Virus record (IMG/VR): IMGVR_UViG_3300045282_000112
Location: 1 to 64,000 of that record
Reading direction: 5' to 3' (one strand)
DNA from: a virus
Length of the DNA: 64,000 bases
Shown here: positions 55,789 through 63,714 of the stretch, piece by piece
Position numbering within the stretch: the stretch's first letter is position 1
Layout: each line of letters opens with the position of its first letter
Translations under genes and position numbers: made by a program
The notes under the pieces: model-generated
Told to the model about the DNA's origin: nothing
Database searches by the model: none
Seen by the model: the letters and a program-made list of their open reading frames with translations, nothing else

Positions 55789-56549
55789 AGAGCGAACAGC
55801 TCCTCCCACATCGCCTGCGCGTTGGCGAGCGCTTGCGTGGCAGTAGGCCCGCTGCCGAGGCACCTGCCAGTGTGCATGGCCACGAAGCTCTCGGCTTCGA
55901 ACTGCTCGCGGCTGTCCATGGCGTAGGGTGAAACGGCGTCCTTGTCGGCGTAGCGGGCGACGATGGCGTCAACCACATCGGGCCCGTGCGCGGTGCGCAG
56001 CTCCTGCATGAGGATGTGCCCGAACTGGTGCAGGAGCGTGCCGTCGGCGCTGCTGTCGACCATCAGGCCCTTCCACTCACGCTCGTGTGCAGCGAGCTGG
56101 TCGGGGTGCCACTGGCGGGCGTTGAGGATAAGCTTGCCGTCGCCCGCCAGAACGAACTCGCGGTCGCCGAGGTCGCGCATCTCGACCTTGATGGGGCTGT
56201 CGATCAACGGGGAATAGTCCTCCGCGAGCTGGTCCATGGCGTCCTTGGCGTTGAGCTTGGCCTCGGTCTGCTTCATGCGGTAGCTGTAGCTCGGGCTGCC
56301 GTCCGGTCGCACGTCCTCCTCTTCGCCTGCGTCGTCGGGTTCCACGTCCCATTCGAGCAGGTTGTGCATGGGCATGGCGAGGTCGGAGGCGTTGAACGCG
56401 CTCTCCGGGCCCCATGTGCCCGTGCGGTTCGACCATGCGCTGATGACAGTGGTCTCTGGATTGCGCACCTCGGCGGCGCGGAACTGCTCGCCCTGCGGGG
56501 AGGTGACGTTGTAAACCCGCCGTGCGTTGGGCGGTCTGTCGGCGGCCAT
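55785..56549 (-). CDS. Virion protein with degenerate metallopeptidase motif
   Basis: 254 residues. G-T-L-L-H-Q-F-G-H-I-L-M is a zincin helix with Q in place of the catalytic E, followed by V-S-P-Y-A-M-D-S-R-E-Q-F-E-A-E-S-F, the pattern carrying the third zinc ligand in minor-capsid-associated peptidase domains. It may keep the fold and zinc but not catalysis. The N-terminus is unrelated. The stop overlaps the downstream effector gene's start. Confidence 0.68.
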   Translation of the reverse strand: MAADRPPNARRVYNVTSPQGEQFRAAEVRNPETTVISAWSNRTGTWGPESAFNASDLAMPMHNLLEWDVEPDDAGEEEDVRPDGSPSYSYRMKQTEAKLNAKDAMDQLAEDYSPLIDSPIKVEMRDLGDREFVLAGDGKLILNARQWHPDQLAAHEREWKGLMVDSSADGTLLHQFGHILMQELRTAHGPDVVDAIVARYADKDAVSPYAMDSREQFEAESFVAMHTGRCLGSGPTATQALANAQAMWEELFAL

Positions 56550-56583
56550 TAGTTGTCCTTACAAATCGTTTGTATATGGTGCC

Positions 56584-58977
56584 TCAGCAGTCCTTCTGCC
56601 AGCCGCAGCCGTCACCGGAGCGGTTGTAACCCTCGACGTATCCGCGCTCCGAGGTCTTCTCGATCTCGTCGATGCGCGCCTCCTCCTCGGGGCTCTTGTT
56701 CTCCTTCGCCACGAGCACGCGGCGCTCCTCGTAGAGCTGGTGACCCTCGCCGAACTTGTATTCGAGCAGCGCGTGGGTGTTGAACTGCAGCTCGGTGACG
56801 ATGCCGTCCTTGGTGCGGAAGTTGAGCATCAGGTCACGGTAGCCTGCCATGGGGGTGAGGAAGCGGTCCTTGACGCGGATCACGTCGTTGTTTTCGACGA
56901 AGTCCGCCACCGCCTGACGCACGGTCACGCAGTCGTCGAAGGCGACGGTAGCGCGCAGCACATCCTTCAATCCCTCGGGTGGCACCTTCTCGTCGCGCAT
57001 CTTGCGCTCGGCCGACGAGCGCGCCTTCATGGTGCGGGTGCCGGGCTCGGCACTGGTAGCGGGCGGGTAGGTGACCTTGCCGCCGAACTTCTGTGCAAAC
57101 TCCTCGACCGTGCTCATGAACTCAGGCTCGGCGGTCTTGCAGGCCGCATACAGCTCGTCGATGTCGTTGGTCGGCTGTATCTGCTGATCCGGCGGCTGGT
57201 AATCCGCGCCCATGTTCTGCGCGATGTCGGTCTTCTTCGCGACCGTGGCCGTGCCCTTCGACTGCGGCGCGGTCTGGGTCTTGGTGCTGCCGGTAACCTT
57301 GGTCTCGCTGCTGGAGCTGCCGCCACCGCCGGGGCCGAACTTGCCCTTGTTGTCGGGCTGGCCGCGCGGGTGCTTGCTCTCTTCCCACTCGTCGCGCGAG
57401 CGCACGCCGAGTAGCTGCCGCACATGATCAGGATCGTAGTCGCGCGTGTGCCGGTAGCGGCGCAGGTTGAGGCGACCGGCGCTGACCGGCTTGGCGTCAC
57501 GGGTTGGCTTGCCGCCACCCTTCTGGAACGGGCTACCACCACCGGGCTTCTGCTGCCCCTGCTGGCTCGGGTGCTGGTTGCCCATGGCGTTGCCCGCCAG
57601 CATCTCCTTGCGCTTCTCGGCCTCGGCTTGCGCTGCCTGCTCCTCGGGGCTCTGCATGCTTTCGAGCGCGAGCTGTTCCTGATCCTCAAGCGCCTGCTCA
57701 AGGCCCGGGTAGACGCCATCCTCGATCAGCTGGTTCTGCCGCCCGATGCGCAACGCCTCGGCGTCGACCAGCCCCATCATGACATCAAGGTTGGTGACAT
57801 CGGCCTTCAACTTGGAGACCGCCGCCTTCTCGGTGGCGGGCATCTGCCACAGCGGGTTCCAGATGTAGTAGATCGACGGGTCGCGCTTGCCCAGTGCAGA
57901 GCGGATCAGTGCATCGTCAAGAGAAGCAAGGGCGGGAGACAATACATTGGTCTGATCTGAGTTAACTCGGTCGTAGTAGTTACGGACATCACTCTCTCCA
58001 GTAGACTGTAGTCCAGCAGGGGACTGTCCCAGCATACGTGTAGCGGGGATGTCTGCTGCACCGGAGGCGATGAGGAGATACATCTGCAGGACATCGGGGA
58101 GTTGCGTGAAATTCGCATTGATGCGCTCCCACTCCTCCTCCTTGTCGAGGAGCAGCGTGTTGATCACCGACTTCACCGAGTTGGCATACATGAAGCGTGC
58201 GGTGAGCCGGTTCTGATACTCGGCGGTGGCGATGTTCTGCGACAAATCGGGGATTTTAATGATGTCGAACTTGCTTTCGGTGACCAACGTCGCGATGGAC
58301 TGTGTCACCAGCGTCGCCGACATCACGGCGTCCTGCACGTTCTGCAGCACGGGATCGCCCCAGATTTCCCCCATCATCACGGGGTCGGGCAGCTGCATGC
58401 CCTTCAGCACGATGACCCGCGACGGGTGTATCTGGAACTCGTCGCGCGACAGCTCGGTGCCAACGTCCATGTTGCGCGTGAAGTAGAGCGGCTTGCCGTA
58501 GAGCGGGTCCATCACGTCCTTGATGAGCGGACCCGTGCCCAGCGCCCAGCGTGAGACGGGAATGATGAACTCCAGATCGCCCTTGCCGACCTTCTCGAAA
58601 TTCAGCGGCTGGCTGGCGCGTCCCTGCTTGATGCCCATGATGATCGCCGCGCCGCCGTAGAGGCGCGCCAAGATCAGCGCCTCCTTCAGCACGCACTGCA
58701 CATCGAGGCGCGTCTCTTCGGCCTCCAGCTTCTCGATGACGTTGGTGTCAGCCTGCCACGCACGCCACGCGCGGGTGGCATCCTGTGCCGGGATGTCGAT
58801 CAGCTTGCGGGCCAGCCAATTGGCGCGGTAAGCGCTCTCCAGCTCATACTGTGACAGCGGGTTGAACTGGAAAAACGACGCGCCCGAGGCGGCCTTGTCG
58901 CGCCCCGGCACGCCGAAGCCTGCCATGAGGTTGATCAGGCTGTCCTTGAACTCGGCAGTCACCCCTTGATAAGTCAT
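56584..58977 (-). CDS. Portal protein (DUF1073-like) fused to RelA/SpoT-like domain
   Basis: 797 residues. Residues 1-430 are a DUF1073-type portal (Y-R-A-N-W-L-A-R-K-L-I-D-I-P-A-Q-D, A-R-L-Y-G-G-A-A-I-I-M-G, G-E-S-D-V-R-N-Y-Y-D). Linkers D-Y-D-P-D-H-V-R (513-520) and W-E-E-S-K-H-P-R-G...G-K-F-G (531-548) lead through an S/G/T tract to residues 610-750, a RelA/SpoT-synthetase-like fold: K-A-R-S-S-A-E-R-K, L-R-A-T-V-A-F-D-D, R-V-K-D (701-704), G-Y-R-D (712-715) and E-L-Q (729-731). The portal forms the DNA channel; the appended domain keeps the RxKD and ExQ motifs of nucleotide pyrophosphokinases. Alarmone-type activity is inferred. Confidence 0.82.
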   Translation of the reverse strand: MTYQGVTAEFKDSLINLMAGFGVPGRDKAASGASFFQFNPLSQYELESAYRANWLARKLIDIPAQDATRAWRAWQADTNVIEKLEAEETRLDVQCVLKEALILARLYGGAAIIMGIKQGRASQPLNFEKVGKGDLEFIIPVSRWALGTGPLIKDVMDPLYGKPLYFTRNMDVGTELSRDEFQIHPSRVIVLKGMQLPDPVMMGEIWGDPVLQNVQDAVMSATLVTQSIATLVTESKFDIIKIPDLSQNIATAEYQNRLTARFMYANSVKSVINTLLLDKEEEWERINANFTQLPDVLQMYLLIASGAADIPATRMLGQSPAGLQSTGESDVRNYYDRVNSDQTNVLSPALASLDDALIRSALGKRDPSIYYIWNPLWQMPATEKAAVSKLKADVTNLDVMMGLVDAEALRIGRQNQLIEDGVYPGLEQALEDQEQLALESMQSPEEQAAQAEAEKRKEMLAGNAMGNQHPSQQGQQKPGGGSPFQKGGGKPTRDAKPVSAGRLNLRRYRHTRDYDPDHVRQLLGVRSRDEWEESKHPRGQPDNKGKFGPGGGGSSSSETKVTGSTKTQTAPQSKGTATVAKKTDIAQNMGADYQPPDQQIQPTNDIDELYAACKTAEPEFMSTVEEFAQKFGGKVTYPPATSAEPGTRTMKARSSAERKMRDEKVPPEGLKDVLRATVAFDDCVTVRQAVADFVENNDVIRVKDRFLTPMAGYRDLMLNFRTKDGIVTELQFNTHALLEYKFGEGHQLYEERRVLVAKENKSPEEEARIDEIEKTSERGYVEGYNRSGDGCGWQKDC

Positions 58978-59022
58978 GTCAGTTACTTACCGTCGAAAGG
59001 TCGGTTGCAAACTGCATATCCA

Positions 59023-59118
59023 TCACGTCCCTTCATCGGGCTGGTCACCGCAGCGCCACGCCAGCGAGACGAGGAAGCCGACGAGCGCACCAGCCAAGAA
59101 GATCAGGGTCTCAAACAC
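59023..59118 (-). CDS. 31-residue membrane protein
   Basis: GTG start at 59118 overlaps the preceding tiny gene by 8 nt. M-F-E-T then a hydrophobic helix L-I-F-L-A-G-A-L-V-G-F-L-V-S-L-A-W, C-terminus charged (R-C-G-D-Q-P-D-E-G-T). Next to the endolysin, so a lysis accessory (holin or spanin-like) is plausible. Confidence 0.5.
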   Translation of the reverse strand: MFETLIFLAGALVGFLVSLAWRCGDQPDEGT

Positions 59119-59221
59119 CGTAGTGCTGTTGTGCCCACATGATGCCGACGACCACGCCGATCACCATGCCGCCGAACATCGCGAGCACGGCAAACAGCGT
59201 GCACAGCGCGGCGGTCGTCAC
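59111..59221 (-). CDS. 36-residue membrane protein
   Basis: GTG start at 59221 overlaps the endolysin stop (GTGA). One long hydrophobic helix (L-C-T-L-F-A-V-L-A-M-F-G-G-M-V-I-G-V-V-V-G), ending W-A-Q-Q-H-Y-G-V. Coupled to the amidase gene, candidate holin/pinholin. Confidence 0.55.
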   Translation of the reverse strand: MTTAALCTLFAVLAMFGGMVIGVVVGIMWAQQHYGV

Positions 59222-59907
59222 ACCATCACCTGCACTTCACGCCGCAGCTTGTCGCCGCACTCCCTCGCGCCCTGCTCAGTGCTGTCGAAGGCGAGGCGCG
59301 TGTAGTCCCACTTGCCTTCCTGTGCGACGCCGCAATTGGCCTGCACCTCGGCGTGGCTGAGCACGGTCTGCGGCGTGACCGGGATGCCGTAGAAGACGCA
59401 GAGGTCGGCGACGACCGCGATCAGCACTTCCCATTGGTCCTCGGTCATCGGGTAGTCGCCTGCGTCGAACGGGCTTTCCTTCGCGCCCGACATGCAGCAC
59501 AGCGAGACGCCGATGGACCCTGTGTTGAAATTCTTGGTGTGCGCCGCGTAGGTGCCGTCGCTGGTGCTGACGTTGTCCTTGATCGAGTAGGAGCCACGCA
59601 CCAGCTTGCCGTCGCCCTCGATCAGGATGTGGTAGTGTGGTGTGTCACCACCGCCCGCCTTGTGCGTGCCAGCGGTCCAGTGGCAGATGACACGCTCCAT
59701 GTCGCAGTCTGGCATCCACGACGGCGGCACAATGCCGGGGACGGGGCCTTCACCACCCTCCTCGACCTCGGGCGGCGCAGGCAGCGGTGCGAACTCGTCG
59801 AGCGCATCGAAGATCGCCTCCTCGGTGAGCGGCCCATACATGCCGTCGCTCGGACCCGGGTCGAAGCCCAGCGAGCGCAAGCGGTCCTGCAGTTCGTCGG
59901 TTCGCAT
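59218..59907 (-). CDS. N-acetylmuramoyl-L-alanine amidase endolysin
   Basis: 229 residues from ATG 59907 (GGAGG 5 nt upstream; another ATG at 59910 is nearer). N-terminal ~35 residues are a half peptidoglycan-binding repeat (D-E-L-Q-D-R-L-R-S-L-G-F-D-P-G-P-S-D-G-M-Y-G). Amidase_2 core: I-C-H-W-T-A-G-T-H, H-Y-H-I-L-I, Y-A-A-H-T-K-N-F-N-T-G-S-I-G-V-S-L and V-L-S-H-A-E-V-Q, giving the zinc ligands. Cleaves peptidoglycan for host lysis. Confidence 0.9.
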   Translation of the reverse strand: MRTDELQDRLRSLGFDPGPSDGMYGPLTEEAIFDALDEFAPLPAPPEVEEGGEGPVPGIVPPSWMPDCDMERVICHWTAGTHKAGGGDTPHYHILIEGDGKLVRGSYSIKDNVSTSDGTYAAHTKNFNTGSIGVSLCCMSGAKESPFDAGDYPMTEDQWEVLIAVVADLCVFYGIPVTPQTVLSHAEVQANCGVAQEGKWDYTRLAFDSTEQGARECGDKLRREVQVMV

Positions 59908-59936
59908 CATGTCCTCCCGGTATGTCTAACTTGCAC

Positions 59937-59977
59937 GGCTACTTGCCCAACTCGCCCCATGAGTTGGGCAAGTAGCC
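59937..59977. promoter_or_regulatory. Perfect 17-bp hairpin upstream of endolysin
   Basis: GGCTACTTGCCCAACTC (59937-59953) and its exact reverse complement (59961-59977) with a 7-nt loop. The arm base is 27 nt from the endolysin start on the minus strand. No T-run. A weaker near-repeat (CACCCGAAGGGT / ACCCTCGGGTG) lies at 59981-60043. Confidence 0.7.
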
Positions 59978-60049
59978 TCCACCCGAAGGGTCCAGTGAAC
60001 CATCAGACCGGGCTGGGGGCGATGGGAAGGAACACCCTCGGGTGAAGCT

Positions 60050-60328
60050 TCAGTGTGGCAGTGTCGTCGGTCGCTGCGCGTCCTGCGTGACGCACACCTT
60101 GACGATGTCGAGCACGTTCGTGACCAGCCCAACGCGGCTCGTCTCCAGCGTGGCGAGGAAGTAGGCAGCAGCCACGACGAAGGCGAGGTTGAGCAGCACG
60201 ATCAGCAACAACACCGGCTGCGCGCCAAGCGAGCCTATGGCATCATGTGCAACGGCAATGCCTGCCTGCACCGCACCGGGCGGGTGCGCCGCGAGGATGA
60301 CCTGACCGTTGGTGGGGGGCTTGCCCAC
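60050..60328 (-). CDS. Small membrane protein (92 aa)
   Basis: GTG start at 60328. One strong hydrophobic segment (V-L-L-L-I-V-L-L-N-L-A-F-V-V-A-A-A-Y-F-L-A) around residues 38-58; both ends are soluble. Directly upstream of the endolysin region, so a holin candidate; the fold is not one I can name. Confidence 0.6.
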   Translation of the reverse strand: MGKPPTNGQVILAAHPPGAVQAGIAVAHDAIGSLGAQPVLLLIVLLNLAFVVAAAYFLATLETSRVGLVTNVLDIVKVCVTQDAQRPTTLPH

Positions 60329-60341
60329 TGCATGCAGGCGC

Positions 60342-60668
60342 TCAGCCGCCGTATGAAAAGCTGACGCTGGCGCTGCCGCGCATCACGGTCACCTCGGTGT
60401 CGCCGCTCTCCGACTTGACCCACAGGCGTTCGCCCTCGACCGGGTCGAAGCCCTGCACAGTCATGGCGCTGCCGCGCGCCGACGAGCCGCTCGGCCCGGT
60501 CACGCGCACGTATTTCGGCGTGTCGGTATTGGGCACGCCGGGGCCGCCGATGCTGACGCGCAGCGTCTGCCCGCTGCTCACCACCAGCGTGCAGTTGAGG
60601 TTGCCCTCGCCGCTCACGTCGGTGTAGCCGTCGGCGTTGACCGGAATGCGGTGCGTGGTGGTGCCCAT
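60342..60668 (-). CDS. Hypothetical beta-rich virion protein (108 aa)
   Basis: G/S/T/V-rich, predicted beta structure (L-V-V-S-S-G-Q-T-L-R-V-S-I-G-G-P-G). Ends S-V-S-F-S-Y-G-G. Resembles short decoration or fibre-tip proteins; family unknown. Confidence 0.6.
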   Translation of the reverse strand: MGTTTHRIPVNADGYTDVSGEGNLNCTLVVSSGQTLRVSIGGPGVPNTDTPKYVRVTGPSGSSARGSAMTVQGFDPVEGERLWVKSESGDTEVTVMRGSASVSFSYGG

Positions 60669-60677
60669 GCTGATCTC

Positions 60678-61034
60678 CTATGCCTTGGCCTCGGCTCGGC
60701 TATCCAGTGCGGCAGAGTTCTCACGCATCACTTGTTTTAGAGCCTCGGATGGCGAGCCGCTAACGTCACTCACGCCGACGGTCGCGGCCTCGGTCTTCGC
60801 CGCCTGACCAAGCTGGTAGGGCATCCACGCGCACCAGAACGCACCGCCTTGCGGCTTGTCGTCGTCCTGTAGAAGCTGCACGGAGGTCTGGCCGTAGGGG
60901 ATACCCTCTTCCGCGATCACCATGAGGTTGACCATCTTGTCGCTGTGCACATGCGCAACGATGGCGGCTTGCGCCTTCTCCGGGGCCTTGCTGCTGTAAA
61001 ACCAGACGACGCGTCCGACAGTTGGCTTGATCAA
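60678..61034 (-). CDS. Hypothetical protein (118 aa)
   Basis: TTG start at 61034 is favoured by AGGAG 8 nt upstream (an open frame extends slightly further). Core V-G-R-V-V-W-F-Y-S-S-K ... A-A-I-V-A-H-V-H-S-D ... G-G-A-F-W-C-A-W-M-P-Y resembles a small family of phage proteins near lysis and terminase genes; role unknown. The leader upstream is strongly structured. Confidence 0.65.
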   Translation of the reverse strand: MIKPTVGRVVWFYSSKAPEKAQAAIVAHVHSDKMVNLMVIAEEGIPYGQTSVQLLQDDDKPQGGAFWCAWMPYQLGQAAKTEAATVGVSDVSGSPSEALKQVMRENSAALDSRAEAKA

Positions 61035-61053
61035 TGCTTTATCTCCTGTCAAA

Positions 61054-61221
61054 GGGCGGCGACCTACACACGCTCTCGCGGTCCAGTCTCAGGGTAATCC
61101 TGAACCAAATGTGTGCAGGCCGCCTAGTCCGGTAAGCGCTATGCGGGGATGCTGGGAGGTGAGCAGTCCCCAAAACGCAAACCGGGATCAGGTTGGGGCC
61201 GGGATTGCAACTCCCGGCCCC
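61054..61221 (-). ncRNA. Structured leader / candidate small RNA
   Basis: A 228-bp gene-free gap contains GGCGGC (61055-61060)/GCCGCC (61119-61124) closing CACAC/GTGTG and TCAGG-gtaat-CCTGA, then GGGGA (61145-61149)/TCCCC (61167-61171), then a perfect GGGGCCGGGA (61195-61204)/TCCCGGCCCC (61212-61221). On the minus strand these lie in the 5' leader of the gene at 60678-61034. A tRNA was considered and rejected. Confidence 0.45.
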
Positions 61222-61262
61222 ATTACGCCAGCGCTTGCTTTTGCCGAGCCACGCGGGCGCGA

Positions 61263-61535
61263 TCAGGTGTCTTCGTCGTAGCCGTAAAAGGCTATCTCCC
61301 CCCAGTCAGGGTCGTCGACATCTCCGCGTTGCCACGGCGGCTCAGTGGTGATGCGGTAGCCGAAGTTGGGGATTAACTCGACGAACCAAGCGGTGGGCTC
61401 GTGCGCGTTGGCTACGCCCCGCTGCCGCCACTTCAACTCGCAATACGAGCGCAGCTCGTAGGGGTGGACCGCAAGTGGGACGATGCGCGGTTCATCGCGC
61501 GCGATGACCATCCTCGGGTCGTCCCACTCGGTCAA
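61263..61535 (-). CDS. Small hypothetical protein (90 aa)
   Basis: TTG start at 61535 overlaps the upstream stop (TTGA); ATG 61511 is an alternative. Alpha/beta mix with P-Y-E-L-R-S-Y-C-E-L-K-W and acidic end. No family recognised. Confidence 0.6.
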   Translation of the reverse strand: MTEWDDPRMVIARDEPRIVPLAVHPYELRSYCELKWRQRGVANAHEPTAWFVELIPNFGYRITTEPPWQRGDVDDPDWGEIAFYGYDEDT

Positions 61536-61744
61536 TTCTTGAACTTCGGCATACCGGGACGGTCAAGCCCGACATCGGGCAGCGGCTGCTCTGGCCTCGG
61601 CTGCGGGCGCACCGAGCGGGCCGCCTTCATGCGTGTCGCCATCTCGCGGATGAACTCGTGGCGCGTGATGCCCATTGCGTCCCACGGCGTCTGCTTCTTG
61701 TCGCCGGTCGCGGGCTTCGCGGCGGTCTTCGCTGCTGCTACCAT
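61532..61744 (-). CDS. Small hypothetical protein (70 aa)
   Basis: Overlaps the terminase end by 7 nt. Basic, P-rich C-terminus; W-D-A-M-G-I-T-R-H-E-F-I-R-E-M near the middle. Function unknown. Confidence 0.65.
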   Translation of the reverse strand: MVAAAKTAAKPATGDKKQTPWDAMGITRHEFIREMATRMKAARSVRPQPRPEQPLPDVGLDRPGMPKFKN

Positions 61745-63288
61745 AGCCTTGCTCCTCCGAACACCTTCTGTGCCAGAATGTTGCTGGGAACGTCGCCGAC
61801 CCAGCTCATGTCGCTGCGGTAAGTAGAGCCCAGCGTGAGCTTGGAGAACGCGCCTGCGGCTGCATCCACCATGTCAACGTAGGCTCCGTTGGGGAAGGTC
61901 TCGTGCTCGCCGATGAACTCCTTGTTCCACTCGGCGGCGAGGATCGACACGTTGCCTGCCTGAACTTGGGCGGCGTAGGGATCGGCGCGGATGTGCTTGG
62001 CATCGGTGACCTTGTCGGCCTCCACCTTGTAGCCCGACAGCATGCGCACCGTGGCCTCGGCGCTGTCCTTGCCACCTGAGCCGGGCTCTTGCTCTACCAC
62101 GGTCAGCACGTTGTTGCCCACGTCCTGCCGGTCGAGCTGTGCTGTCTGCAGGATCATCTTCTCGCGGTCGAGCGCCGAGAGCTGCTTGCGGCGCACGTCG
62201 GTGACGATGAAGCGCCCGTCATTCAGCTTCGACATGCGCACGCCCGCAGTATAAGCACCACCCATTTCTGTGGCTGCTTTGTCCCAGTAACGGACAGTCT
62301 TGGCGATGTCCTTGGGTGCTGCTTGCACAACACGAAATTGCTCGATGGGGAACATACCCCCGCCAGCAATGATCGGGTTCTGCTGGTATAAGCTCACCCA
62401 TGAGGCTTGGCTCAGGCCACGGCGGCGTTCCTCTAGGAACTCCAGCGACTTGAACTCGGGGAACAGCGCCTCGCCCTTCTTGCGGTGCGCCTCGTCCTTG
62501 ATGGCGATGGCCGGGTAGTCGAGCACCACGGTCTCGGGGAATTTTTCGAGGAAGCGACCGGCCGGATCGTCGAGGTGCCAGCGGGTCAGCGTCATCAGCA
62601 GCGCGGCGTGATCCGAGAAGCGGGTGAAGAAGTCGTCGGTGAGCCAGCTCCACGTCGCGTCGCGCACGGTCTTGGAATTGGCCTCGCGCCTGCCCTTGAT
62701 CGGATCGTCGATGAAGCCGAAATCAAGGCCCTTGCCCGTGACCTGTCCCGACACCGTCGTGTTGCGGAAACTGCCCTTGAATGCGCCCTGCACGGTCGGG
62801 TTAGTCGGCGTGTGCTCGCCCATGTATTCGAGCAGGTTGTTGTTGCGCATGCCCCCGACAGAGCGGCCGAAGGTGGGGAGGCGAGCACCGAACACTGACT
62901 TGAAGCGGTCGCCGTCCATCATGCGCTGCAGTGAGACGTTGACGCCCTGCCCGAGGTCGTCGGAATAGCTGGTGAACAGGCACTTGAGATTTGGATTGCG
63001 GCCCGCCACCCATGCGATGAAGTCGGTGACCACGGTCGTCTTGCCGTGCTGTGGTGGTGCCATCAACACAAGCTTTGGCCGCTCACCGTTCATGAAGCGG
63101 TAGTAGAACGCCTCAAGATGGTCGCATACTTCCTTGATCCACCAGCCGCGAACCAAGTCTTTCTCACGGATGTGACAACGGAAATTGTAGAAGAACTGTC
63201 GCGCCTCGCAGCGCGCCAACTCCTCTACCAATGCTACATCACGGCTGTTCTTGACCTTCGGCAGGAGGTCAGTGGTAAATCCGGTCAA
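61738..63288 (-). CDS. terL: Terminase large subunit
   Basis: 516 residues. ATPase: Walker A A-P-P-Q-H-G-K-T near 73-80, then F-T-S-Y-S-D-D-L; Walker-B-like F-G-F-I-D-D-P near 183-189. Nuclease: R-Y-W-D-K-A-A-T near 325, V-E-Q-E-P-G-S-G-G-K-D-S-A, and D-M-V-D-A-A-A-G-A-F. Cuts and pumps genome DNA into the prohead. A TerS-like gene overlaps its start by 20 nt. Packaging gene at the head of the virion operon. Confidence 0.95.
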   Translation of the reverse strand: MTGFTTDLLPKVKNSRDVALVEELARCEARQFFYNFRCHIREKDLVRGWWIKEVCDHLEAFYYRFMNGERPKLVLMAPPQHGKTTVVTDFIAWVAGRNPNLKCLFTSYSDDLGQGVNVSLQRMMDGDRFKSVFGARLPTFGRSVGGMRNNNLLEYMGEHTPTNPTVQGAFKGSFRNTTVSGQVTGKGLDFGFIDDPIKGRREANSKTVRDATWSWLTDDFFTRFSDHAALLMTLTRWHLDDPAGRFLEKFPETVVLDYPAIAIKDEAHRKKGEALFPEFKSLEFLEERRRGLSQASWVSLYQQNPIIAGGGMFPIEQFRVVQAAPKDIAKTVRYWDKAATEMGGAYTAGVRMSKLNDGRFIVTDVRRKQLSALDREKMILQTAQLDRQDVGNNVLTVVEQEPGSGGKDSAEATVRMLSGYKVEADKVTDAKHIRADPYAAQVQAGNVSILAAEWNKEFIGEHETFPNGAYVDMVDAAAGAFSKLTLGSTYRSDMSWVGDVPSNILAQKVFGGARLW

Positions 63289-63646
63289 TAGGGATACCCC
63301 GTGCGGCCAGCTCGGCGCGCACCTCGTCGATGCTGCGGTAGGTCACCTCCTGCGTGGTGGTCGAGGTAACCTGCAGCGGGATGACGCGTGCCAGCAGGCT
63401 GGCGTAGGTGCGCGGGTCAGTGCGGGCGATCTGCTTCAGGTAGCCAACCAGCCCGTCGAGCCCCTTGCCGTCCTCGCCCACGCATTGCGCGGCGTAGAGG
63501 ATGGCGTCCTTCAGGACCACTGAGGTGCGGGATTGGCCGCCCCTGCGTCGGCCTCGGCTGTCGTAGGGGCGGTTTTCGTCGCCGGGCAGCGGTGCACCGA
63601 GCATGTTCAATTCGGCGCGCGGCACCTTCAGAACGGCTCGTTTCAT
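63269..63646 (-). CDS. Putative terminase small subunit
   Basis: 125 residues from ATG 63646; the frame continues upstream but composition favours this start. S-V-V-L-K-D-A-I-L-Y-A-A-Q and L-V-G-Y-L-K-Q-I-A-R-T-D-P ... L-L-A-R-V-I-P-L-Q-V resemble proteins encoded directly upstream of TerL in many alphaproteobacterial phages. Expected to recognise the packaging site. The call depends mainly on context. Confidence 0.7.
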   Translation of the reverse strand: MKRAVLKVPRAELNMLGAPLPGDENRPYDSRGRRRGGQSRTSVVLKDAILYAAQCVGEDGKGLDGLVGYLKQIARTDPRTYASLLARVIPLQVTSTTTQEVTYRSIDEVRAELAARGIPIDRIYH

Positions 63647-63714
63647 TGCTACCGCAGCGGCACGGGAATGCCGCCGTCCTCTCGCTAGAACAGACAACAC
63701 CCCGAACACCTATA

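Noticed and set aside
61055-61124. Cloverleaf-like 70-nt closed structure as tRNA
   Set aside because: No T-loop GTTCRANTC, wrong arm lengths and no CCA-like end.
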